Shown here: positions 11,034-21,698 of the stretch, in pieces | How positions within the stretch are numbered: the stretch's first letter is position 1 | Layout: every line of letters begins with the position of its first letter | Assembly: GCF_036898095.1 (NCBI RefSeq) | Contig: NC_090730.1 | Span: 28,886,780 to 28,950,779, forward strand | DNA length: 64,000 bases | Origin: Palaemon carinicauda | Taxonomy: Eukaryota > Arthropoda > Malacostraca > Decapoda > Palaemonidae | Direction of reading: 5' to 3' | The notes under the pieces: model-generated | What the model was told of the DNA's origin: nothing | Databases searched by the model: none | The model's input: only the letters and a program-made list of their open reading frames with translations | Translations under genes and position numbers: made by a program

Positions 11034-11675
11034 TATATGCTGAAGCCTTAATAGATGACAATATAGAAAGCAGTGCTATTTAGGTCTGTAATTGCTGTAA
11101 AGTTCCTTTTATTGAGGGAGTAACAAACTGAGGTTATAGTTTTTTTTCCATCTAGAAAGTTATCTGTTGTGGATACATATTCATTGGGCTAAGGTTAGTG
11201 ATTGGGAGCACACCCTCAAATTCATTTGGTGCCATGAGCATATATCTATCGAAACCTGGTCAGTTGTTAAGATTAACCTCCTCTTGCAGTCAAAGACTTG
11301 ATATCTCATCAAATCCATGTTGTAATATCCAATTTGTTCCTATGCCTATTCAAACCTTTTCTACTTTGAAATAGGGATATGTTTTCAGTGGTGCTCGAAT
11401 GGCCAATTAATCATTATCAAGATAGTTTGTTAATGGCATTGGGTGCATTGGAATGTTCCACCCACCCACCTGTCAAAGAATTTCTCCTCTTGTCTTTGGC
11501 TGCAATGTATACAGACATACCGTTGCGGCTTCTCTGGCTGTTCAGTATTTTCTTACATTTTTTTGTGTTTTTTCGTTTTGTGAGCACTCACTTTTAAATA
11601 GAAATTCACCTAAAGGAAAGCATGTGATGGAGTGAATTTTGTTCACATGAGGATACAAACCTTCAGAATCATATA
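11034..11675. other. Unassigned intronic or intergenic sequence
   Basis: AT-rich DNA between two TIR elements. I see no coding, RNA or repeat structure that I can support, apart from scattered short fragments. The overlapping 72- and 60-codon frames near 11379-11635 have no recognisable features. Confidence 0.4.
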
Positions 11676-11939
11676 CAGTAGGGTCCCGAATTACACGTGT
11701 TCTAATTACGCGATTCCTCAATTACGCGATCGATAGTTTTTAAAAATTAATTTTCCTGTATTTGCGAGGAGCATTCTAAATCCGCGAGTCAAGCACCGCG
11801 AAGCGTAGGAAATCTATTGTTTTCTTAATTGTATTGGGGGGGGGGGGTGATGGTTCCCCGATGTCTGAGAAGGGGGGGGGGGAGAATGTGAGAGAAAGAT
11901 TTCTGTTCAAACATTTCAAGACTAGTTTTGGATGAAAAA

Positions 11940-12565
11940 TGTTAAGGTTTGCCCATCTGTTGTGTGAACTTGTTGCTAGGCCTAGCCTAACTGTCCAACA
12001 CCTATATGTACAATATTCCATATTTGTACTAATTAATTTTTATACTTACGTTGTGATTATGGTGAAAAATCCTTATTCATTAAACTTTAAATTAAAAACC
12101 ATCAAAATAAAGACTATTTTATATCATGCTACTGCCAAACATGTCACCACAACCAAACCCATTACTTTGTTTAGTACGTTCCATCGCCGATCATAACGAA
12201 CTCGCTAACCAATTTTAACATCTGTCTATAGGTTAACTTTTGCGGCAAAAGATATCTTACCAGGTACTATGTAATAATAATGTTATAATTAATGTTTTAT
12301 TTATCCTTAGAAAATCAAAATATATGAAATATGAGCAATTTTGTTTCGTGTTGTTTTTTTTCCTAAAAAAACGCCTTCTTAAAAGGAAAACGTTTTTTTT
12401 TTTTTACGTTTCATCGTCGATCATAAACGCATTTACTCCTGAAAGTGATATTGAAGAGCTTTTACTAAAGATGTTATTATAAATAAAGATTATAAATAGG
12501 TGGTAAAATATCTATAATTAAAGTGTAGCAGCATCAAGAAATGTTGGGGTTCGCCCTTTACATAA
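11940..12565 (+). repeat. Interspersed repeat inside the pogo-like element, copy 1
   Basis: The segment shares a long series of blocks with about 29700-30850. Examples are GTGTGAACTTGTTG / GTGAACCTGTTG, TTCCATATTTGTA, GAAATTAAAAACCA-type text, CCATCGCCGAT and, at the end, TTGGGGTTCGCCCTTTACAT near 12546 against GGGGTTCGCCCTTTACGT near 30810. The 5' to 3' order is conserved. It is probably a DNA-transposon-derived repeat; no coding capacity is seen. Confidence 0.55.
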
Positions 12566-13086
12566 GAATGTACTGTACATTGGATTAGACAGAACGTAGA
12601 AAAAATCAATTAGGGAAAAATCGGTATTCGATATCCTCTTCATCAGCATCGTCAATCGGGCTTTTTATTTTTTTTTATTCTCAGTCGCTAACTAGTTATC
12701 GCACTGTCAAGATCTGCACACATTCCGATAATTCACATTTGAAGGTTTTCTGGGAGAGGATGGATAGAGAAAATACCGAACTATATAAAATGTTTTTTTA
12801 ACCTGTTAAGCGTCACCCACGTGATAAACCGTTCACCACGATCTACTCGGTACCGCCTTCAACTGTATATTCCGTTCATGACTTTAATTGCCTTTTACAA
12901 GCCGTCAGTCTCGTGATGTTACTTTACTCGTATAGTAAGTATAGGATCACCACTTGGCAACACTCTCAGCATATGGGGACTGTGAATAGAAACTTATATG
13001 ATGTCTGGCAACTATTTTTCTGAAGGTAGCTTGATGTTACAAAACTCTGGTTTGAACTGGTTTCCTATCAGTGCGCTCGGGCGTTC

Positions 13087-13350
13087 ATGCATAAGTGGTT
13101 ATTTGTTGTTCCTTTTGTAATGAAAGGTCTAAAGAGGAAGGTTATTTCTTTAGATGAAATAAATGATATTCTTGTTGTGGAATTTGATAATGATAACCTG
13201 TTTGATAATGAGAGCACTAGTTCTGAATCCTCCAGTGATGAGTATATTGAAGAAACAAAGTTTTCTTTCGATGTCGAAAGCGAAAATGACTTCTCATTAC
13301 CGAATGACTGGACAACGAAATTTCACAAAACTATAAAGGGAAAGGAAACG

Positions 13351-13437
<87 letters not shown>

Positions 13438-13479
13438 AAGTGGATAAATAATGTACAAATGTATGACGAACATATTTGA
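13087..13479 (+). CDS. Short acidic ORF ended by a GA microsatellite, possible transposase N-terminus
   Basis: The first 80 residues run KRKVISLDEINDILVVEFD, then an acidic, Ser-rich stretch (DNESTSSESSSDEYIEE), then NDWTTKFHKT. A basic start followed by an acidic linker resembles the N-terminal regions of piggyBac-type transposases, but no catalytic domain follows. From about residue 90 the frame reads through a (GA)n tract as repeated Arg-Glu, which is almost certainly not real protein. I treat the first part as a possible transposase remnant and the rest as an artefact of the repeat. Function is not claimed. Confidence 0.25.
13353..13434. repeat. (GA)n microsatellite
   Basis: An uninterrupted GA dinucleotide run of about 82 bp. 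A shorter (GA)n run of about 25 bp follows at 13504-13527. Confidence 0.95.
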
Positions 13480-14136
13480 AAACTATACAGGAAACGATAT
13501 GAAGAGAGAGAGAGAGAGAGAGAGAGACCTATCCCTTTCCTTTTGTTGCTTATCCAGGCGTAAGATTTACGATTGAAGATAAAAAGAACCCATTAGAATA
13601 TTCAGTATTATGTAGCCATTTGAAATTAAATAATAGTAGTATTAATTGTTTTTTTTACTCAACCATTTAATTAATATCCCTACTTTTAACTATAATTACG
13701 AATTATAAGCATAAAGAAATTATATTAACTTTGAAAAATTATCATTAGTGAAATGACTGCTCAGGGCAAAAAAAGCGTGATTATCGTACAGCAGCCTATT
13801 GCACACTTGCGCCTAGTGGCCGTGTTTACGTGTGGGAGTGTCATCATGGATATACAGTACTATACTGTAATTTTTAACTATTGCTAGATACGTACTGTAT
13901 CAAACCTTGAAAACCCTTTTTTGTTTTTGTATCTATAGGAAATAATTCTACATCATTCGGAAAATACTGAAAACAGTAAGCTATGCATAGTACAGTAGTA
14001 AATACTACAGTCATAGAAAATTATCAAAACTTTAACAACTTTTTATTGTTTTATTTATCCATAAAAAAAATTTTGTACAGTATTTTATAAAAAAAATCTA
14101 TAAGAAGGATTTCTTACAGTATTGTTAAGATAAAAG

Positions 14137-14142
<6 letters not shown>

Positions 14143-14214
<72 letters not shown>

Positions 14215-14228
14215 CATACACACACACA
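14143..14228. repeat. (TA)n microsatellite with CATA/CACA end
   Basis: About 68 bp of uninterrupted TA repeats pass into CATACATACA and CACACACA. It lies near the right end of the pogo-like element. Confidence 0.95.
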
Positions 14229-16301
14229 GTGTATATACAGTATATATATAGCTAGAAAGCTAGAAATGGAGTGAAAAAAAAATTGACGGGTAGGTTGCTG
14301 TTTGCCGCCATGATGTGTTTCGAAATATACGAATTTCCAATTACACGAGGCCTTTCATCGACCAAATTCTCGCATAATTCGGGACCCTACTGTATGTTGT
14401 GTACCCTTTATGAAGTTGTGACTATAAGTAGCTCCCTCTTCGAAGTATTGTTCGTGCTCTTCCAATCTGGAAGACGATGAACTCGGATACTGCACTAGCT
14501 CGTCTTGCTTCTTGGTAGTTTTTCTCTCAGGAGGGAGTTACCTGATTTGTACCAAGTGTCACCCATATTTTCGGACCCAGTAGTGAATATTATTTGTCTG
14601 GCAGATTCACTTCGCACTGACAGTGTTTCCTAGGGAGTGATTTCTATGCAGTGCAGTGTCAGCGAGTGTTCCCAGTGCTTCCCTTATGACAAAACCCCCA
14701 GTGTAGTGGTTTGTGTAGCTGCAGAGGAAGCTCTTGTAGCTTCCTCTTCAGAGGGTGCACAGTTATTGTCGGTTGCATAACTCCTCTGTGACAGGAAGGA
14801 AGAATGATTGGCAAGGGAAAGGAATGTTCACCCTCTTTCTTTCTCCACTACCAATTTCTTTTCTCTCTATTCCTTTCTGTGGGTGTTTCTTCCCACCAAA
14901 TATAGTCGGTGGTAAGGCCTTTTGCCTAAGTACCTAGGGTTTTATAGTGATTGCTCTCGGCCTCTGGCAGCGAGTTACATTACTCAAACACTGACTGGTA
15001 CCTTTGGGGTCAGTTAATCAAGCTTGAACCGGTCTTACTAATATCACGGTTGCATCAGGAGCTTATGAAGGGCCCTATCAAGACTGAACATCGGCATTGT
15101 AGGCCAGGGGAGGGTGGGAGTATATTCACCCATCTTGTTCCTAATATGATATGGAGGATTGTTCCTTACCTATGCTTGCTCTATACTGTATGGGTCTCGC
15201 CCACTGACGTGTACCTTAACGCTTGGTTAGCAATCTTGAGCCTGGTGTTACATCCACTGCAATTTCATCGGCTGTAGGTAAACAGTTCCTGCCGGATCAG
15301 TCTCCAATACCATAGGGTAAGCTAGTAGAGGTATCATTTACACTCATTGGCTGGTACCTTTGGAGTCGGTTAGTGATTATTAGCTTGGTAAGATATACTA
15401 GTATGGCTATTTCATCAGTTGCAGATGAAAGGTTTTCATTTCTACACTGATACAAACCCTCTTCCTTTAATAAGAGTATTGTTTTTGCAAAGTTGGAACT
15501 CAGCTGTTAAAGTTTTATAACGAGGTGTTGGTAGCTGCTGGCGGGGAGGGTTCTATCAAGCTCGCGCTGAGGTGCATTCACCTGTGGACATGAGTCCCTC
15601 GATGAAAGAAAAGTCTTGACTTATAAGCACTCCAATGAGTGCACTCATTTGCAGGATAACTCACATTCTTCTGCTCGCATATTCATACGGTAGTCCCCCT
15701 ATTAGAATGCACCCACCTTTTTAATCATAGGTTTAGGCACGATCTTTAAAACTTGCTTTGGCATAAGGCCATGAAACCTCTATTAAGGGATACTCTAGTT
15801 CTTGGACAGGGTTCCCTCTTTGTTCTCCTCCTATTGAGAGCATTTGGTCATATGTAAGAGGACAGAATTTGTCATAAGAATAGAGGATATTCCTTATGTG
15901 AACTCCAGGATAGGTAATCCAGCAGGGACAAACACTCCTTGAACACCACAGTCAAGCTCTTATACGACTCGCTTGCCCAGATCATCGTCATCATGTGTCA
16001 AGCAGCCCAAGAACTTTTCAGTTTGTAAGCCCTCTCAGTGTTAATGTGATAGCCCTTCAGAGAAATACGCATCTGCTTCGTCACCCAAGGCTAGCATGGA
16101 AACGGGGTTTCCAGGCCAGCAGAAGATGCCCCCATCTGGGTAGAATCTCTAATGTTACCATCCAGGCTCAGTACTATGTCCACAGAAGAGTACTACTAGA
16201 TCTTGCTAACCATACTCGGACACAATTAATATTGCAGCTCCTGACAGACCCCTTACCCACTTAGGCAAAGGACCTCAATGTCTAATACGCCTCATAAAGG
16301 T

Positions 16302-16372
16302 GTTGGACTCGAACCCAAGTCTGTCGTTCACCAATCAGGGACGTTACCACTTCGGCCACCACAACCCTTAGT
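16302..16372 (-). repeat. Head of a tRNA-derived SINE
   Basis: On the minus strand the text reads GGGTTGTGGTGGCCGAAGTG ... TTGGGTTCGAGTCCAACACC. The first part is a pol III A box (TGGCCGAAGTGG) and the last part a B box (GGTTCGAGTCC) at tRNA-like spacing. The same head opens the longer SINE at 58644-58962. The body is absent, so this copy is truncated. Confidence 0.65.
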
Positions 16373-18079
16373 AGAGAGACTGGGGCCGCATCTGTGATCT
16401 TATTAGCATCATAGTGCAAAAATGGAGTCTAGGGCAAAGGCTAGTCTTCAAGCGACGTCATGGCTGGAATACTAGTCAAGAATGATGGCTTCCTTTGCCT
16501 CCACTCGGAATCTATCTAACCTTGGGAAGAAACAGCAGTTTACAGAACCTTGTTCTGTCCAGAGCAATGGGAGTTACATTCCTTGCTCACCAGTTGGTTA
16601 ACCAGTGAACCAACTGGGTCCTTTTGAGATATTCCATAGCCTCCAAATTTGCTAGACAAATTAGCTAATGGCAGGCTGTGGTTTTGAGGAACGGTAGAAA
16701 AAGTGGAGGGAATCTGATCAGGAATCTCTTTTCTACCTTGTCGTCACTTTTTAACAAGTCTTGAACAGCATAACTAGCTCCAAGGCTACAACTCCTTTGA
16801 AGTCTACCTTTAAGAAGACACCTACAGCTTGGAAAGCAAGAGCATCTACACCAATAGCACTGTATGTTAGAAAATTCTACATACCCATTTTGTTGCCGTT
16901 TTGGCCAACCAATAAGGGGAAGGGGTGTAGGGCAGAAAAGGAGCTAGAGTCCATCAAGGAAGACAATTCCCTCCTGGATCTGTACAAGTAGGAGGGGTGA
17001 TACCTTGCCAGCTGATGGTCAAGGTGGCAGTATTACAGGACAGAGGATTTAACAAATGAGGTCCTCAGACATTGATACTGCCTACCATTCACTGACTTAT
17101 TCTCCCCCTATCAGACTCTGACAATAAAATTGTTATCATACTATCTGAATTCTTAGGAAGTCCTGATTCTTCAGGCAGAAATACAGAAGATGATAGAAAA
17201 GGGTGTACTATAAGTGGTCCTGGATGGATTTACAGACTACTACAGTCTACTATTCCTAGCAGAAAAGTTGACTGGAAGCTCAAGATCTGTAGTTTTGGTG
17301 CTACAAATTCCTTTTAAGATGAAGACAGCAAGCACCATAAGAGTGGCTATGAGGAAGAATGATCATATGCTCTTTGGATATGACACATATCTTTACATCC
17401 AGGTCCATTTGTTATCAAGAAAATTCCTCCTTTATCCTAGGGGGAAATGTTTTCCAATTCAAAGTTATAACTTTTGACTGATGACCATTCCCCTGGTATT
17501 CTCACTAGTATCTGCTTGGGTGCATGTTGACAAGATTTACCTACTGGGGTACCCGAACAATTGGCTGACCCTGTCATCCTCCTGGAAGCAACTTCTTCAA
17601 CATCTGGATATAACATACTCCTCTTTTGCCATGATATGGGGATCATTGTAAACATGGAGAAGTCCTGCCTCATGGCAAGCAAAGGATGAAATATCTAGGG
17701 ACACAACATAGGGAGGAGTTTCCATTCACCAATCAGGTAACAGGACTCGAAAGAGTTGCGCACTGTCAGCATATAATTAGCAGAAGTTTCTGGGTCTTCT
17801 GTCATCATGATAAAAACTTCCCTCACGTCCATCTACATCAGCAGTCACTTCAATGGTGTGTAAAGAGAGACTGGTTACCAATCAGTGACCCAACCCATCA
17901 GCTAGTTCATGTGGAATAAGAAGTGAGGTCCAGTTTAGATTTGTGGCTAAGGAAGAAGAATCTCTTGAAAAGAACTACTTAGTAATGTCTTCCCCTAGAG
18001 GTACTTCCTTTTCCGACACAACAAATGAAGGTTGGTGTTCCCATCCAAGGAACCAATGCATTGCAGGCTGCTGATCACA

Positions 18080-18349
18080 AGAGGGGAAGAGCCTGCACAT
18101 CAATCATCAGGAACTGGAAGCAGCTCTCTTGGCATTGCAGCGATTCCAGCTGTACCTGATAGGCCACTCAGTAGCTCTGATAAGCGGCAGCATTACCATT
18201 GTGGCATACGTCAACAGGCAAGGAGGTACTGTTTCACAGCCCCTCTGTAAATTGATGATGCAGGCTCATGAGTGGGCACTAATTGCTGTCAACCTGTCAG
18301 CAAGGTTTCTTTCTGGCAAAAGGAATATGATTGCCGACACTATTAATTG
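18080..18349 (+). pseudogene. RNase H fragment of the decayed DIRS remnant
   Basis: About 73 codons resemble the RNase H of element A: ALQRFQLYLIGHSV, then VAYVNRQGG, then SARFLSGKRNMIADTI, which parallels SARFIPGKRNVLVDSL in the fresh copy. The upstream part with the first catalytic aspartate lies in another frame. In the position where the fresh copies have SDNTT, this copy has SGSIT, so the third catalytic aspartate is lost. It is a dead fragment within the 14480-19300 remnant. Confidence 0.65.
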
Positions 18350-19300
18350 ACAGGGACAAATGGTCAAATCAGAGATGTCCCTTCATCCTTGAGTGGCTAG
18401 GAGCCCTTTAACTTGTGGGGTTCCCAACAGTTGGCCTTTTTGTGATGAGATTTAACAAGAAGCTCTATATCAGGAAATGGCATTAGAGGACACATTTTCA
18501 CATCCCTGGTACAGCCTAGACTTCTATGCTTTTCTACATTTATGCCTAATTCAATGTCAGGTGAACAGGAGGCTGTCGGCCCCAAACCTAAAAAAAGACT
18601 CCCAAGTGGCCCCAAGCAGAGTGCTTCGACGAACCTTTTAATACTTTTGACGGGAGGTCTGAGAATTGCCCATTTGGCCCAACTTGCTCTGCCAACCCCC
18701 CTCGAGGCACCGCAACTTACAGACATCCCTGTCACTTAACGTGTGAAGGCTCTCCAGCATCTCCTCTGAGCATTATTTGCAAGGTATAGAGCAGGAAATG
18801 TCTGGAATTAGTCATCCAAGGCTGTATTGCTGGCAAAATGGCCCAACTTCTGTGATCGTTACCATAAAAGGGTATTTCTCCTCTTGGAGCCTCTATTCAA
18901 CTGATCACAAACATCCTTGTTTGTTTACATATAAAGAAGCTCCTTTCAGTCTCAGTGGTAGAAGGCTATCGCTCAGCATCGAGCCAAGTCTTCAAACTTA
19001 GAGGCAAAGACCTTTCTATATGTTGGGAGTTAGTAATGCTCATGAAGAGCTTTGAGCATTCCTGCTCTCTCAGAGAACTCCAATCGTCACATGGAACATG
19101 ACCAGAGTTCTGAGGTCACTGAAAAGACTCCCCTATGAACTTATAAGGTAGGTTTCCAACAAGGATGTAACTCAGTAGATGGTCTTAATTACCTTGGCAA
19201 AAAGGTCGACTGTAGGGAACCCCACAAACTGAAAATGCTCCTAGCTACTTGAGGATGAAGGGACAGCTTATTGTATCTACTATTCAGTCATTTCAAGGGG

Positions 19301-21507
19301 TGGGTAAAGGTTTCGCTCTCCTTCATCTTCATGTTTGTAGTGAAAACTCAGAATCCACTCGTAAATGATACGAGATTCAAATCTTTCTCCATTTCCTCCC
19401 ACCAATGAGCGAGTCTCCCTATTTTATAGGACGAAGGGTTTGCTTGTGTGTAGCAACAAATAAAAGGTTTTAATAGTAATTTGTATTTTACCTAGCTATA
19501 CAACTTAAATCTTTAAATTAAATTTCCCATCTAATCCACCCCTTTCAGTCTTTCTGTGACTTGACAGATGGACAGGGCTTTCCCCTCGTGCAACATGTCA
19601 TTAACCAACTACAGTACCTACCTAGTGAATATTCAATGGTTGTTCCAGTGCTGCAGAAGGCATATTTTTAATTCAACCCTTCTTTATCGAGAAGTCTAAC
19701 AAAACGTAACACATTGTGTTTTTTGTTAAACCGAATCTTTCTCTCTCTCAAAGGAAAACTTGTGCTTATATCTGTGGTATTACATCTTTTTGTTTATTTA
19801 TCATTCTTAGGAGTTAATAGGCGAAAGAGGCAAGATATTTTAGAGAATGGGAATGAACAAAAGATTGTGAAGAAGGAAACTGTTAAATGACAGGGTTATG
19901 GTAATTTGATTTGAAGCCAAGCAGTTTAGAATATTTTCATAATTCAGAGATAGACGAGTACACGAATTGACAGTGCCTGCTCATTGGGTAGCTGCATTGA
20001 CAATGGGACCAGTGACATTCATAATAATTATTCAGATTCCCAGCCCTCTACAGAGCACACGCTTTATCCAACTATCATTTATGACAGCTAGAGAAATGAT
20101 GCATTCCATGTGATCACCCTGGCTCTCACCTACCATTCTTCAGCAACCAAAGAAGGGTGACCATGTATCATAAAACTTTTTCATTTATACCATAATTAAA
20201 AAATGTATTTGATAACATATAAAGTGATTTGATTATATAGGGAAATGATAGTAAGCTTAAAACTTTTAATTTCTAACACATCTGTTATATGAAACTATGA
20301 AGTTAATAACTACTCAATTGCTGGGAAGTCACCTTTGAATTACTATATGCAAAACTATCATATAATGAACAGTGTATCAGGTTCGGGGCAGGGAAGGATA
20401 AAAACCAAGGTATCAAAATAGGGTAGTGAGTCTGATATGATATTGCATATATTGCTCTGTTTGCATAGTGTAAGCCATTTTTATTTAGATTAATTTTCAT
20501 AAGGCAGACTTACTTAAAATTCCCTTGCATGCTTTTCACATCTAGCTTTCATTTTGATGGCAAAGTAAGCACTTACTTTGCGTATAATTTACTGTAATAC
20601 TCTTGTCTATGCATTTTGTAGAAGGCACAATAAAAATCAAATGTTGTAATTTCTGTCCAGTTCCATGTATTGCTTAAAGACTTCATCTACATTTGTATAT
20701 TGTCTCAATCATTTATCCTGTGTTTTGTATGTTGCATACTGTACATTATGTACTTATATTGTACAGACAATGATACTGACTCTGCTCCACTTGATTATTG
20801 AGTATTTAAGAAGCAAAAAGTTTATAGCAGTGTAGCTTACCATTCTTTCTTATAGGTAACACTTTACTTGTTTTTTAATTTTTAGATATTCTTGGAATTA
20901 TCAGTTATTTCTATTTATTAATGATTTATATTTCTGTTTTTGCATTTTTCTCTTGAGAGGAATTTTTAAAGTAATTTTCTGAGCAATTCAGTTGGGTTTC
21001 ATAATAGTACTTGTGTAAGTCGTCTTCATGCATTTTCTTTTCAAACGTGCAAGACAATATAATGCTAGACCTTGTTTACCACACATTCAAAATATAATAA
21101 GCATGAAAAAAGGAAAAGATAGGAAGGATATGATGATAATATTCTAACTTAATCTGAAATTATTGGTGCTGTGACCTTTCTTAGAATGTAACCCTCACAT
21201 CATCTGAGGTATCATTATAAATGTAAAGCTAGTAAACTGTGATTATATTGACCACCCATTGTTGATCGTTTAAACTTGTGCTTTATTTGTACTACAGTGA
21301 TATTTCTAATGTAAAATTTGGGAGGCTGCAAGAATAAAATTCTGTAGACTTTCAACTTCAATTGTGCCCACATCCCTTCTAATACTTACATGAATACTAT
21401 CCCATGTGCAGTATATTAAATCGGTGACTGTACAGTACTAGCGTTGTCTTTGTTATTGTCTGTGTATGTAACTCTAGCTAATGCTATTATTGTTGTCACT
21501 ACTTCAG
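19301..21507. other. Intron or upstream sequence before the first visible acyltransferase exon
   Basis: AT-rich sequence with no supported gene. 19440-19660 looks like a decayed DIRS terminal repeat (AATTTGTATTTTACCTAGCT resembles the family A ends). The rest appears single-copy. The final bases before 21508 (TGTTGTCACTACTTCAG) form an acceptable pyrimidine-rich acceptor site. No upstream acyltransferase exon was recognised here. Confidence 0.5.
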
Positions 21508-21698
21508 ATGCTTTTGTTTGCCGAGGGTACCAGATTCACCCCAGCCAAGCATGCGGCAAGTATGGAATTTGCCCGCAAGAAAGGCTTGCCAGAATTGAAG
21601 CGACATTTGATTCCTCGTACCCGTGGCTTCATCCAGTGTGTCCACTCCCTTAAGGGCCACTTTCCAGTCATTTATGATGTCACAGTTGGCTTTAATAC
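21508..21698 (+). CDS. AGPAT3: AGPAT3/4-type acyltransferase, exon with the EGTR motif
   Basis: The enzyme transfers an acyl group from acyl-CoA to lysophosphatidic acid, making phosphatidic acid in the ER/Golgi membrane. The exon starts after a CAG acceptor at 21505-21507 and reads MLLFAEGTRFTPAKHAASM, then KKGLPELKRHLIPRTRGF and VYDVTVGFN-like text. FAEGTRF is acyltransferase motif III (substrate binding), and LPRTRGF matches the block that follows it in AGPAT3/4. It ends before GTAAGT at 21699, in phase 2 (after AC). The initial Met is internal in the protein, not a start. The NHxxxxD motif must lie in an upstream exon that I did not find in the window. AGPAT3 versus AGPAT4 cannot be decided. 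Confidence 0.9.

Larger units (their letters stand above)
11676..14392. mobile_element. pogo/Tigger-like TIR DNA transposon, 2.7 kb, degenerate and nested
   Basis: Both ends begin CAGTAGGGTCCCGAATTA, an 18-base identity in inverted orientation (11676 onward and the reverse complement of sequence ending at 14392). They are flanked by TA dinucleotides at 11674-11675 and 14393-14394. TA duplication plus a CAG terminus fits the pogo/Tigger branch of Tc1/mariner. Inner subterminal motifs such as AATTACGCGAT occur near the left end. No pogo-type transposase (DDxD, CENP-B-like domain) is recognisable. The interior instead holds another repeat (11940-12565), an unrelated acidic ORF and large microsatellites, so the copy appears to be a shell carrying later insertions. 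Confidence 0.7.
14480..19300 (+). mobile_element. Decayed DIRS-like retrotransposon remnant (gag to recombinase N-terminus)
   Basis: Plus-strand sequence with the DIRS order but many stops and shifts. 14480-17000 carries gag-like fragments, with short internal duplications such as CTGGTACCTTTGG near 14995 and 15353. About 17150-17690 retains decayed RT text (for example GYPNNWLTL where YLDDWL is expected). 18030-18350 is RNase H. 18890-19120 is the start of a recombinase, including LSGRRLSLSIEPSLQT and a PPWNM-like stretch. It is far more diverged than element A, so it is an older insertion. A SINE head is inserted near 16302-16372. Boundaries are approximate, and 16000-16700 is mostly assigned by position. 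Confidence 0.6.

Noticed and set aside
13353..13479. Arg-Glu repeat protein segment
   Set aside because: It is the translation of a GA microsatellite; any GA run gives alternating Arg and Glu.
16302..16372. A tRNA gene on the minus strand
   Set aside because: A and B boxes are present but the acceptor stem and anticodon arm do not form a proper tRNA, and the same head occurs in the longer repeat at 58644-58962; it is a SINE head.
21444..21507. Start codon and signal peptide upstream of the EGTR exon (MLLLLSLLQ or MSLLLSVYV)
   Set aside because: This hydrophobic text is intron translated through the acceptor site; the family needs more than 150 residues, including NHxxxxD, before EGTR.
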